From contig CAYZRS010000016.1 of NCBI GenBank assembly GCA_964480915.1, forward strand, positions 32,868 through 96,867: a stretch of DNA of 64,000 nucleotides, written 5' to 3'. The notes below the pieces were generated by a model. That model was not told the origin of the DNA and did no database searches. It was given only the letters and a program-made list of their open reading frames with translations. The stretch is from CAWGCE01 sp964480915 (lineage in GTDB: Bacteria; Planctomycetota; Planctomycetia; Pirellulales; Pirellulaceae). Below are positions 51,646-61,030 of this stretch, in pieces. The translations under genes were made by a program, and so were the position numbers. The stretch's first letter is position 1; the number at the start of each line of letters is the position of its first letter.

Positions 51646-53157
51646 ATGTCTGAATCTGAGACACAAGTCGCTAAACCTGACAGTCCGCCTAGTAGCTCGA
51701 GTGGCCCGAACGGCGACCAGGCTGCGGAGTCCACATTGGACAAGTATCAGGCTCCAGCAGATCGGGAAGCTGTGGCGTCTCCGGTTGAGGAAGTGCGGTT
51801 TCACGTTGTGAAGCACCTCGTCTTGCCCGGCGTGATCTTGTTCCTCGGTTTTGCCGGGTTAGTTGCTTCGAGCAAGTTGAAGAAAGAGCCGCCTCGCAAG
51901 GAGATCCCACCGTTTGTTCCGGCAGTCACGACCGTTCCCGTCGAATCATTCGACGGCGTGATGACGATGGATATTGACGGTTCGGTGGTTCCGCTTCGTG
52001 AAGTCAATATTACGACAGAAGTGGGCGGTCGAATTCAGTCCAAAGCGCCGCAGTGCCGGGCCGGTAACTTTGTCACGAAAGGGACCGAGCTGTTTCGCAT
52101 CGATGCGGTCGATTTCGAGTTGGAGGTGAAGCGGCTGCAGCAAGAGGTCGCCCAAGCGGAGATCGGCATTCAGGAGATTGATGTCGAGCTGCAGAACTAT
52201 CGACAGCTGATGCAACTGGCGGCGGAAGATCGTAACTTGCAATTGCGAGAAGTGAAGCGACTGCAGGGGCTGGTTTCCAATCGGGTTGTCACCGAATCGG
52301 AACTCGATCGAGCACGAAGCACCGAAGTCACCAAACGCAATTCGCTGCAAACCTTGGCAAATCAAGTGAAGAGTCTCGTGCCACGACGGGCAAACTTGGA
52401 AGCGAGTTTGGATTTGGCGAAGACGCGACTGGAGAAGGCTCAGCTCGATCTCAATCGGACGCGCATCGTGGCTCCGATCGATGGAGTCATCATCAACGAC
52501 CTGGTCGAGGAAAACTCGTTTGTGGCCCGCGGGGCGACGCTGACTTCGATGGAGGATACCTCGTCGATTGAAGTGCGCTGCAATCTACGATCGGACCAAC
52601 TATTTTGGCTGTGGGGCGAAGGCACGAACGAGGCGGGCGCTGATCAGTACCAGATTCCGTCTGCCGAGGCTCGCGTCGTGTACCGTTTGGGCGATCGCGA
52701 ATATGAATGGGACGCCGTCCTCTCGCGATACGAAGGGACAGGACTCGACGAACGCACTCGGACGATTCCCTGTCGGCTGTTGGTTGAGAATCCGACCGAT
52801 GTCCGCGTTCGCAATCAATCGCCCGGCCTGCGTGAGGTGGCCAAACCGCCGGCGCTGGTGCGTGGCATGTTCGTGACCGTTGAGATTGACACCGGTACGA
52901 ATGCCGAGCTACTGCGCATTCCTCTCGATGCTCGTCAGCTGGGGGGAACGGTCTGGCAAGCTCGCGACGGCCGTCTGGAAATCGAGCCGGTGACGGTTGT
53001 GAAACAAATGAAAGAGGCGGTGCTGGTGGATGCAGCGAGCACGGTTCTCCGGGTTGGCGACCGATTGATTGTGACTCCGATCGCCAAAGTTGAAGACGGT
53101 ATGGAAATCAAACTTGACGATCAAGAAGATCGGCCTTTCATGGATGATGCGTCCTAA
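51646..53157 (+). CDS. RND efflux periplasmic adaptor (HlyD/MFP family)
   Basis: The protein of 503 aa has a cytoplasmic tail of about 60 residues, an inner-membrane helix (HLVLPGVILFLGFAGLVASS), a lipoyl/barrel-sandwich half (GSVVPLREVNITTEVGGRIQSKAPQCRAGNFVTKGTELFRID), a long coiled-coil hairpin (about residues 155-265) and the second lipoyl half (TRIVAPIDGVIINDLVEENSFVARGATL). A beta-barrel domain and a membrane-proximal domain follow. It links the RND permease to the outer-membrane factor. Confidence 0.94.
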   Translation: MSESETQVAKPDSPPSSSSGPNGDQAAESTLDKYQAPADREAVASPVEEVRFHVVKHLVLPGVILFLGFAGLVASSKLKKEPPRKEIPPFVPAVTTVPVESFDGVMTMDIDGSVVPLREVNITTEVGGRIQSKAPQCRAGNFVTKGTELFRIDAVDFELEVKRLQQEVAQAEIGIQEIDVELQNYRQLMQLAAEDRNLQLREVKRLQGLVSNRVVTESELDRARSTEVTKRNSLQTLANQVKSLVPRRANLEASLDLAKTRLEKAQLDLNRTRIVAPIDGVIINDLVEENSFVARGATLTSMEDTSSIEVRCNLRSDQLFWLWGEGTNEAGADQYQIPSAEARVVYRLGDREYEWDAVLSRYEGTGLDERTRTIPCRLLVENPTDVRVRNQSPGLREVAKPPALVRGMFVTVEIDTGTNAELLRIPLDARQLGGTVWQARDGRLEIEPVTVVKQMKEAVLVDAASTVLRVGDRLIVTPIAKVEDGMEIKLDDQEDRPFMDDAS

Positions 53158-53233
53158 ATTCGTCGTCGCGTCGCTTATCGTGCGACTCATCTCACCCCAT
53201 CCGCCTTGACCATCATTCAGCTAAGTAACTTCC

Positions 53234-56200
53234 ATGAGAGCCATCGTTCGCTGGGCCGTTAAGAATTCTCCCGCCATGAACACCCTGATGGTGGGTGTGT
53301 TGCTCGTGGGCGCCGTCAGCCTGATGAGTATGCGGCGCGAGGTGTTTCCCCAATTCGACCTCGAAATCATTCTCGTCACGGTGCCGTATCCCGGCGCGAG
53401 TCCCGAAGAGGTGGAAGAGGGCGTCTGCCAGAAGATCGAAGAGGCGGTCCGATCGGTCGATGGACTAAAGAAACAGACGTCGGTGGCTCAGGAAGGCGCC
53501 GGGTTCTTGGTGCTGGAACTTGAGACCTGGGTGGACGTGCAGAAGGTGCTGAACGAGGTTCGTTCCGAGATCGATCGCATTCCCAGTTTTCCAGAGCTGA
53601 CCGAAGACCCAGAAATTAAGCAGCTCAGCTTTCGTGAGCCGGCGATCCGCATCGGCGTGATCGGCCCGGAAGCGACAGGGATCGAGGCGGAACTGGAATT
53701 GCGGGAAGTCGCTGAACGAGTCCGTAACGAGGCGCTCCGCCTGCCCTCGGTCTCGCAGGCCGACGTGATCGGTTCGCGTCCTTACCAGATCGATGTCGAA
53801 ATGAGCGAAGATCGCCTGCGCGAGTATGGACTGACGCTGAATCAAGTCGCTCAGATCATTCGCTTCGAAAATCTGGAACTGCCCAGCGGGAGCATCAAGT
53901 CGCAAACGCAAGAGATCTTGATTCGAGGTAAGAACAAGACGTCGGTCGGAACCGAAATTGCCAAAATTCCGTTGGTGACTCAGCCGAATGGAGTCGTCCT
54001 CACGGTGGGCGATTTGGGAACGGTCAGCGACGCCTTCGAAGACCTGACGGCGATCAATTCGTATGACGGCAAGCCCGGATTGACCGTGTCGATCGATCGT
54101 GCCAAAACGGAAGACCTGTTGAAGATCGTCGACGAAGTCAAAGACTACGTGGCGGAAGCTCAAGGCAAAATGCCGGCCGGCTACAAACTGAAGACGTGGG
54201 GGGACAAGTCGGTCGATGTGCGAGATCGTATGGACCTGTTGCTGCGAAATGGACTGCAGGGACTCGTACTCGTCTTTCTCGCGTTGGCGCTGTTCTTGGA
54301 ACTCGAGTTGTCGTTTTGGGTGGCGATGGGGATTCCTATCTGCATGTTGGGGTCTGGCGTCTTCCTGCTTTACGGTGGGCAGACGATGAACATGCTGTCG
54401 ATGTTTTCGTTTTTGATGGCGCTCGGTATCGTCGTCGATGATGCGATTGTGATTGGCGAGAACATCTACACGCATCGTCAGCTTCACGATTCCTTGGAAG
54501 AGGCTGCCATCGAAGGTACCGTGCAAGTCGTCCCCTCGGTGACCGCTTCGGTCAGTACGACGATCATCGCTTTCATGCCGCTTTTGTTTGTCTCGGGGGT
54601 GATGGGGAAATTCATCGCGGTGATGCCGGTCGCGGTGATTGCCATGCTGATCATTTCGTTGATCGAAAGCACGTTGATTCTGCCGTGTCACCTGGCTCAT
54701 AAGGGTTCGTTCTGGGCCGGTTTCTTGCGAAGCTATTGCCGGATTCCTCTGGTCGCACGGCTGTGCTTGGCGATTCCCCTGATCTTGGCTGGTCTGGCGA
54801 TTGTCCGAGCCACCTGGCCGATCGGCGAATTGAATGATATCGGCGCGGTTGGGTACGTCATGTCGGGAATGAAGCTGGCGTTTGCTGCCTTGCTGTTTGC
54901 TTTGTCGTTTGCCGATGTCGTGTTGTTGGTGGCGGGCTGGATTACGAAGGGGTTTGCTGCCGCTTCCGGATTCACGACACGCAATCTTGAGTATTTTGTC
55001 GATCGCTATTATCTGCCAACACTCCGTTGGTCACTGCAGAATCCGGCCCTGGTGATCAGCAGTGCGATGACGATCATGTTGCTGTCGATGGGGCTCGTGG
55101 TGGCTGGCGTGACGCCGTTCGTCATTTTTCCAAAGACGGACACGAACGAAATTTTCGCATCGATTTCCTTTCCGGACGGAACGCCCGCAGCGGTTACCAA
55201 TCGAGCGGCCACACGGATTGAACAATCGTTGCTCGACCTGAACAAAACGCTCTCGACAGGCGAAGTCAATGTGATTCAGACGGCTCGGTTAGCCGTCGGC
55301 CAAGTCCGCGACCCAGCCGGCATCGGGCCCGAAGCGCGGTCTTCTGGCAGCCATCTGGCTCGTATCGACGTCGAATTGGCCGAAGCGTCGCTGCGAAACA
55401 TCACGGCGCTCGAGATCATCGACCACTGGCGGGAAGCGGCCGGTGAGTTTCCCGGCGCCGAATCGATCACATTCTCAATCGCCAATATTGGCCCGGGCGG
55501 GACGCCGATCGAGTTTCGCTTGCTGGCCAAAGCAAATGACATGGAACGACTCGAAGCGGCGGTCGAGAAAACGAAAGCCAAGTTGGGCGAGTATCAGGGA
55601 GTGCTCGATATTCGCGACGATTCACAGCCTGGAAAATGGGAATTCCAAATTCAGGTCAAAGACAAAGCGAAAGCGCTGGGGATTCCACTCTCGCAATTGG
55701 CGCAGACAGTGCGCGGTGCTTATTACGGCGAGGAAGTCATGCGTCTGCAGCGCGGCCGGCATGAGGTCAAGCTGATGGTGCGCTACCCGGAGAGCGAACG
55801 AAAATCGCTCACCAATTTCGAGGAGATTCGTATTCGCACCGGTGACGGCCGTGAGTATCCACTGACCGAGTTGGCCGACGTGAAGGTCAAGCGTGGTTTT
55901 TCAGAGATTAACCGCGTCGACCAATTGCGCTCGATCGCCATTCTGGCCGACGTCGATGAGAAAGAGGCCAACGCGCGGGAGACGGTGGCCGATTTGCAGA
56001 AGAGTTTTATGCCTCAGTTGTTGCAAGAGTTTCCCGAAGTATCGGTGATGTGGGAAGGGCAACAGCAGCAGACGTTCGAATCGGTCACCAGCTTGGTGCG
56101 TGGGTTGGCGATTGCTCTCTTGGCGATGTTCGTGTTGCTAACAATCGAATTCCGTTCCTATTTCCAACCGTTGATGATCATGGCCATCATTCCTTTTGGC

Positions 56201-56665
56201 ATCGTGGGCGCGATCTGGGGGCATGCTGTGATGGGGCTGACGATCACCCTGTTCACCATCTTTGGAATTGTGGCGTTGACAGGCGTCGTGATGAACGATT
56301 CGATCGTCTTGATCGACTACATCAACCACCGCCGCGAAGAGGGCGCTTCGCTCTACGACGCGCTGATCGACGCGGGCCGGCGCCGATTCCGTCCGGTCCT
56401 TTTGACTTCGGTCACAACGATTGCCGGTCTAATACCCATGCTGACCGAGACCTCGTTTCAGGCTCAGTTCTTGATCCCCTTGGCCGCCACGTTGGTCTTT
56501 GGCTTGTTGCTGGCGACGATCATGGTGTTGATTCTGATTCCGGTTTACTACGTCGTGTACGGGCGGTTGGCACTGGGGGATCGCTCGCCCATGCACGGTC
56601 CATTGCCATACGATAAACCGAAAACGGTCCGTTCGCAGTCGGTGCCGGTCGCCTCGGCGACTTAA
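53234..56665 (+). CDS. RND efflux permease (AcrB/MexB-like)
   Basis: The 1143-residue inner-membrane proton antiporter begins RAIVRWAVKNSPAMNTLMVGVLLVG. The proton-relay aspartates are in IVVDDAIVIGENIY at about residue 400, and GVVMNDSIVLIDYINHRREEGAS marks the second half. Two large periplasmic loops carry the porter domains. It is about 100 residues longer than AcrB, because the middle has extra hydrophobic segments (LCLAIPLILAGLAIVRATW, LAFAALLFALSFADVVLLVAGWI). The substrate is unknown. Confidence 0.95.
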   Translation: MRAIVRWAVKNSPAMNTLMVGVLLVGAVSLMSMRREVFPQFDLEIILVTVPYPGASPEEVEEGVCQKIEEAVRSVDGLKKQTSVAQEGAGFLVLELETWVDVQKVLNEVRSEIDRIPSFPELTEDPEIKQLSFREPAIRIGVIGPEATGIEAELELREVAERVRNEALRLPSVSQADVIGSRPYQIDVEMSEDRLREYGLTLNQVAQIIRFENLELPSGSIKSQTQEILIRGKNKTSVGTEIAKIPLVTQPNGVVLTVGDLGTVSDAFEDLTAINSYDGKPGLTVSIDRAKTEDLLKIVDEVKDYVAEAQGKMPAGYKLKTWGDKSVDVRDRMDLLLRNGLQGLVLVFLALALFLELELSFWVAMGIPICMLGSGVFLLYGGQTMNMLSMFSFLMALGIVVDDAIVIGENIYTHRQLHDSLEEAAIEGTVQVVPSVTASVSTTIIAFMPLLFVSGVMGKFIAVMPVAVIAMLIISLIESTLILPCHLAHKGSFWAGFLRSYCRIPLVARLCLAIPLILAGLAIVRATWPIGELNDIGAVGYVMSGMKLAFAALLFALSFADVVLLVAGWITKGFAAASGFTTRNLEYFVDRYYLPTLRWSLQNPALVISSAMTIMLLSMGLVVAGVTPFVIFPKTDTNEIFASISFPDGTPAAVTNRAATRIEQSLLDLNKTLSTGEVNVIQTARLAVGQVRDPAGIGPEARSSGSHLARIDVELAEASLRNITALEIIDHWREAAGEFPGAESITFSIANIGPGGTPIEFRLLAKANDMERLEAAVEKTKAKLGEYQGVLDIRDDSQPGKWEFQIQVKDKAKALGIPLSQLAQTVRGAYYGEEVMRLQRGRHEVKLMVRYPESERKSLTNFEEIRIRTGDGREYPLTELADVKVKRGFSEINRVDQLRSIAILADVDEKEANARETVADLQKSFMPQLLQEFPEVSVMWEGQQQQTFESVTSLVRGLAIALLAMFVLLTIEFRSYFQPLMIMAIIPFGIVGAIWGHAVMGLTITLFTIFGIVALTGVVMNDSIVLIDYINHRREEGASLYDALIDAGRRRFRPVLLTSVTTIAGLIPMLTETSFQAQFLIPLAATLVFGLLLATIMVLILIPVYYVVYGRLALGDRSPMHGPLPYDKPKTVRSQSVPVASAT

Positions 56666-56727
56666 GATTGCCAGGATCGCCATTCGCCAGGCGAAGCGCT
56701 CTGCATGGGTTTTCGTTTATCGAATCC

Positions 56728-57843
56728 TCATTGTCCCTTGCGTCGAAGGAGCCCGATCGCGAGTAACGCCAATCCGAATCCACATGATGGTTCTGGGACG
56801 GCAGCCACGTCGCTGGTCGCGAATTTGAACTGATTCCAAAGTAGGAAGTCGGCGCCATCGGTCGTTCCATCGGCATTGAAATCGGCCGCCAACCAGCCTC
56901 CGGTATTGGTGAACTTGTTGGAATTCCAGGCGAGGTAATCGGTTCCGTCGACGCTTCCATCAAGGTTCACGTCGCCGAGGAGATAGGGATTGCCGGCCGG
57001 CAAATTCGCGGCTCCCGCCACGGCCAGCCATAGGTCTCGATCCAAGAGGTCCACCTTGGTGTCTCCGTTCATATCGTAGTCGAAGCTGTGGATGCCTTGA
57101 GCAATACCGTAGATCAGAAAATTAATGTCCGTGACATCGAGTACGCCATCGTCATTGATGTCACCGCTAGGAAGAACCGGAGTGAAGCTGACGTTATCGA
57201 TGGTCACATCGACCGAGTTGCTGCCGAACGACCAAAGTCGAAAGGAATCGATTTCATCGTTGAAACCGCAGCCCAGGTGATTGCCACCTTGAAAAATCAC
57301 TTCGTCGTTGAGAGTGATTTTCTGGTCCGTCACAACACTGCCGTCCGCATCAGGAAAAAACTGCCAATCTAAATGCAGTACCTCGTGCCTATTCCAGCTT
57401 CCACCAATGAGCATGCTGTTGATCGAGCACGTACCGATCGAGCGATCGAGCCCCAGCGACCCATCCGAGAAGAAAGAGAGGCTGGCTGTCCTTCCTCCGC
57501 CCACTTGGGGCGAGAGGATGTACCGCGCATGTGAATCTGGATCGTCGATCTGAATGTCTAAGGAAAGAACCCCATATCCATTTCCCAAGACAGGGGAAGT
57601 CACATAGTTGCCATCGATTGGGGCGATGCCGTTGGCCGCTCGAATTGAGCGATCTCCGAACCCGGCTATCCCGGTGTTTTCGATTTGTGCTCCTGCTTCA
57701 CTCGACCAACCGCTTTGGCCATCCAAATCGCCGATCGAGAACGATTCGAAATCCTCCGTTCCGGATTGAGCCACGAGGTTAGGGGCAATGCAAATGACAA
57801 CGACGAGCAAGGTGGTAAAGCAGTGGAGTTTGGCCGAAATCAT
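56728..57843 (-). CDS. Secreted protein with dockerin-like repeats and PEP-CTERM tail
   Basis: The 371-residue protein has a signal peptide (TTLLVVVICIAPNLVAQ) and a lectin/glucanase-like beta-sandwich (SIGDLDGQSGWSSEAGAQIENTG, GVLSLDIQIDDPDSHARY, VLHLDWQFFPDADG, EIDSFRLWSFGSNSVDVTIDNVSF). Four calcium loops follow (GDINDDGVLDVTDINFLI; YDMNGDTKVDLLDRDLW; GDVNLDGSVDGTDYLAWN; ADFNADGTTDGADFLLWN), then the tail VPEPSCGFGLALLAIGLLRRKGQ. The repeats and tail are paralogous to those at 27370. It lies in reverse orientation between the RND permease and the outer-membrane factor, splitting that operon. Confidence 0.85.
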   Translation of the reverse strand: MISAKLHCFTTLLVVVICIAPNLVAQSGTEDFESFSIGDLDGQSGWSSEAGAQIENTGIAGFGDRSIRAANGIAPIDGNYVTSPVLGNGYGVLSLDIQIDDPDSHARYILSPQVGGGRTASLSFFSDGSLGLDRSIGTCSINSMLIGGSWNRHEVLHLDWQFFPDADGSVVTDQKITLNDEVIFQGGNHLGCGFNDEIDSFRLWSFGSNSVDVTIDNVSFTPVLPSGDINDDGVLDVTDINFLIYGIAQGIHSFDYDMNGDTKVDLLDRDLWLAVAGAANLPAGNPYLLGDVNLDGSVDGTDYLAWNSNKFTNTGGWLAADFNADGTTDGADFLLWNQFKFATSDVAAVPEPSCGFGLALLAIGLLRRKGQ

Positions 57844-58284
57844 CTATACACCCTTCGAAATGGCTTTTTTGTTGACGGTACCGATCATCTGGATTGTGAA
57901 GCCATTTTTTTCCCGATGGTCCGCCACCAAAGTTCCGTGATATCAATAAAACGGATCGGCATCGATTGTGAGCGCCAAAAAATCGTTGCCGGAGCGCCGC
58001 CATAGCGAATGTCACCAGCTGCCTTCACGAAATTCCGATCACGAAAGTTGCTTGCATTCCGTGCCGCCTGTTAACACCGTCGCCGCGGTGCCGGCCGGCT
58101 CGAATCGTCCTCGCTGTGAAACTTTGACGGCTGGGTGAAGTCTGCGTCCCAAATGGTGCTAGATCGGCCGTTTGAAGCCGTATTTCTGTTGGATCCGTTA
58201 AAGCACGAATGAGCCGCAGGGCCGATACCACTACTACAGCCCGTCCCGCGGGCTGGCGTACTCGACTCACCCATCGGCCGCCTC
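57844..58284. other. Divergent intergenic region before the outer-membrane factor gene
   Basis: These 441 bases separate the reverse-oriented PEP-CTERM gene from the outer-membrane factor and should hold promoters for both. I see no supported coding frame, terminator or known RNA. The outer-membrane factor therefore needs its own promoter. Confidence 0.4.
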
Positions 58285-60261
58285 ATGCCACGACTCGCCC
58301 GCCACCCTGCTGCCCGATCTGCTACTTGGATTGCTGTCCTGTTGACCGTGATGAGTGGCTGTCGCGTCGGGCCAGACTACAGTCCGACCGTTGTGCCTGC
58401 GCCGAATGAATGGCATCAGCAGCTCGATGGTGCCATGCACTCCAATCAAGACGACGTCGGTGCGTGGTGGACGCTGTTCAACGATCCCGTGCTCGATGCG
58501 TTGATTGAATGTTCGATCGACGGGAATCTGACCTCGTATGCGGCGCTGACTCGCGTCTGGCAGGCGCGGACGCAAGTGTGTGTTGCCGAGGCAGCCAAGA
58601 AGGGTAGCGTTTCAGGTACGGGCTCCTATACCCGTTCGTTACAAAGTATGAACGCGATTGGTGGGGGTGGAGGCGGCGGTATCCCTGGTCCGGCCGGTTT
58701 CTTGCTCGGGGTCCAGAAAATCACTCAGCTTGGTCTGATGACCAGTTGGGAACCCGATATCTGGGGTCGTGTGTTTCGGCAGATCGAAGCGGCCGAAGCG
58801 AACGAATGCGAAAGGGTCGAAGCCTATCGAGATTCGCTGGTCATGCTGTACGGCGACATTGCCAGATCGTACGTGGAGATTCGGACGCTGCAGGCGAGAC
58901 TTGAGTACGCCAAGCGCAATGTGCAAATTCAACAGCGAGCATGGGAATTGGTTCAGCGGCGCGTCGAGGGTGGGATTTCTCCGGTGCTGGAAGAGCATCA
59001 AGCCGAATCGAATCTGGCATCGACGGAGTCCGAGATCCCTCAGTTAGAGTCGCAGCTTCACCAGGCCCTGAATCGCTTGGCGGTATTAGCGGGTGAGTAT
59101 CCGGGAACGCTGCACGATTGTTTGGCACAGCCGTTTCCCATCCCGGAACCGCCCGAAAACCTGCCGATGGTGCTACCTTGCAACGTCATTCGTCAACGGC
59201 CCGACATTCGGCAGGCGGAACGAACCTTGGCCGCTAGGACGGCACAGGTGGGCGTTGCCGTGGCGGAGCTCTACCCGAGATTACAGCTGGGCGGGACCTT
59301 CGGATTCAGTTCGAACGACGTCACCACGCTGTTTGATAGTGACAGTTGGGGCTACAGCTTCGGCCCCAGTTTCACCTGGCCGATTTTCAATGCTGGTCGC
59401 ATCAAGTGTGAGATTCAGAATTCCAAGTTTGCTCTGGAAGAGGCGATTGCCACCTACCAGCAGGCGGTGCTGACCGGGATCGAAGAAGTCGAGAATGCGA
59501 TCGTTGCTTACAACAACGAACGCGTGCGCCGCGCGGCGCTTGGTCGCACGGTGGAGGCGGCAGAAAAGTCGCTAGAAAGCGTGCTCGAGCTCTATCGCAA
59601 TGACAAAACCGATTTCCAAAATGTGCTCGATACGCTGCGGACGTTGTTCACCGCTCAGAATTCTCTGGCCGCCAGCGAAGGTCAGACCATTCAGAACTTG
59701 ATCACACTCTATCGAGCGCTTGGCGGTGGTTGGGCAGAAGACGCTCATTGTGTTGATCGCTGCGTTCGCCTTCGTTGTCCGCAGCGGGCCGATGCTTCGA
59801 TCGTCGATCTGGAACCGACTGAGAATGCGGCGGAACGGTACTTCGATTCACGATCCGATCAGTCTCGCGAGGCGGCGCAGGAGCCGAAGCAACTCGACTT
59901 GCCCGGTACCGGTACTGACGATCCAGACGTCAAGCAAGATGAGACATTCGACGTGGATGCGTTCTTCAAGAAAGTGCTCGATCGGTCCGGTGAGCCCAAT
60001 TCGAAACCGGAGGTGGGTGACCGTCTCAAGGAACAGACCGCGACCCCTGCCGATGCGCAGCCCGCGCAAACGCCGGTCCAGAAACCGCTAAATGACAGCG
60101 ACCAAAATTCAAAACTCGATAACCCGTTTTCCGATGCAACGGCTCCTCCCGTTACGGATGAAGCGGGCGACGAGCTCACGGGACTTCGGCAAATGCTGGA
60201 TGCGCTGAACAAATCAAAGAAGACCGAGTCGCAGCCACTGCAACTCAAATTGTCCGATTGA
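58285..60261 (+). CDS. RND efflux outer-membrane factor (TolC/NodT lipoprotein family) with C-terminal extension
   Basis: The protein of 658 aa has a lipoprotein signal (AVLLTVMSGC), then GPDYSPT and the two-fold TolC repeats with long coiled-coil helices (VQRRVEGGISPVLEEHQAESNLASTE; ELYRNDKTDFQNVLDTLRTLFTAQNSLA) and two barrel parts. The canonical protein ends at about residue 490. Some 165 further residues are Pro/Asp/Gln-rich and low in hydrophobics, ending TESQPLQLKLSD, an extension not usual in the family. Its last 17 bases overlap the convergent DoxX gene. Confidence 0.92.
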   Translation: MPRLARHPAARSATWIAVLLTVMSGCRVGPDYSPTVVPAPNEWHQQLDGAMHSNQDDVGAWWTLFNDPVLDALIECSIDGNLTSYAALTRVWQARTQVCVAEAAKKGSVSGTGSYTRSLQSMNAIGGGGGGGIPGPAGFLLGVQKITQLGLMTSWEPDIWGRVFRQIEAAEANECERVEAYRDSLVMLYGDIARSYVEIRTLQARLEYAKRNVQIQQRAWELVQRRVEGGISPVLEEHQAESNLASTESEIPQLESQLHQALNRLAVLAGEYPGTLHDCLAQPFPIPEPPENLPMVLPCNVIRQRPDIRQAERTLAARTAQVGVAVAELYPRLQLGGTFGFSSNDVTTLFDSDSWGYSFGPSFTWPIFNAGRIKCEIQNSKFALEEAIATYQQAVLTGIEEVENAIVAYNNERVRRAALGRTVEAAEKSLESVLELYRNDKTDFQNVLDTLRTLFTAQNSLAASEGQTIQNLITLYRALGGGWAEDAHCVDRCVRLRCPQRADASIVDLEPTENAAERYFDSRSDQSREAAQEPKQLDLPGTGTDDPDVKQDETFDVDAFFKKVLDRSGEPNSKPEVGDRLKEQTATPADAQPAQTPVQKPLNDSDQNSKLDNPFSDATAPPVTDEAGDELTGLRQMLDALNKSKKTESQPLQLKLSD

Positions 60262-60784
60262 GTGGCTCGTGGCGTTCGGCAATGGGCGTGACAGGATAGC
60301 CGCCCAGTTCGACTTGATCGACGGAGGGCGTGGTCGGTTGCGTGCGATTCGAGGCACGTCGCGGAATGGCTTCCGCATTCAGCCAGAAGCGACCAGGGCC
60401 TGTGCAAGCGAGTCCAAACAGCATCACGGCCAAGGTCAACGGATACTCGACGCCGTTGTCTTGAAACGACATCGTGTGCGAGTGAACGTAGACCATCGCG
60501 ACGCCCATCGTGAACATCAGCGGCACCGTCGCGGTCCGCATCCAGATGCCCGTGATCAAGGCGACGCCGCCCAGGAATTCGGCTCCACCCGCCAAGACCG
60601 CAGCGTAAGGGGGGTAGGGAATGTGCAATGTTTCCAGGAAGGTCGCGAAGCCGCCGAGCCCCGATCCGTCCCACACACCAAACAGTTTCTGAGCACCGTG
60701 GAAGACGAAGACACTGCCCAGCATCACTCGCATGACCAACAGTCCCATATCTGGCAGCAGATCGCGTCCCTGGCGATAACTCAT
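60245..60784 (-). CDS. DoxX family membrane protein
   Basis: The 179-residue protein has four membrane helices (MRVMLGSVFVFHGAQKLFG, PYAAVLAGGAEFLGGVALITGIW, ATVPLMFTMGVAMVYVH, YPLTLAVMLFGLACTGPGRFWL). The family wording is FHGAQKLFG and ELLGGVALI-like, with a glycine-rich GDG...GFATFLETL loop. Many DoxX proteins are annotated as quinol or thiosulfate oxidoreductase subunits, but most have no known role. About 35 hydrophilic residues at the C-terminus follow the fold. Confidence 0.9.
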   Translation of the reverse strand: MSYRQGRDLLPDMGLLVMRVMLGSVFVFHGAQKLFGVWDGSGLGGFATFLETLHIPYPPYAAVLAGGAEFLGGVALITGIWMRTATVPLMFTMGVAMVYVHSHTMSFQDNGVEYPLTLAVMLFGLACTGPGRFWLNAEAIPRRASNRTQPTTPSVDQVELGGYPVTPIAERHEPLNRTI

Positions 60785-61030
60785 ACGACACTCCTCGGCT
60801 CAATTCGGTTGTTCGAAGCGGTCGAGAGACTAGCGAGCCGCAATTTGGGGGTCAACGGCGACTGAAGGCGATGGGCTCAGCAGTGCCAGCGGAAGGCATC
60901 GGTTGCGGAAATACTCGGATCACGGTTATCGTCCTAGCGGTAGCAGCGGCCGTGGGCTGCCTCGGTCGCGTGAAATCACTGCCATCACTCCCCTCGATTC
61001 CTTGAACATACCAGCCGCGAGTCAGACCAC

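Noticed and set aside
53465..54700. Minus-strand frame of 411 codons
   Set aside because: It is antisense to the RND permease; the His/Arg/Asp-rich composition is the usual reverse-strand artefact.
59859..60803. Minus-strand frame of 314 codons
   Set aside because: It overlaps the real DoxX gene in another frame and the outer-membrane factor on the other strand; composition is Ser/Arg-rich and unlike a protein.
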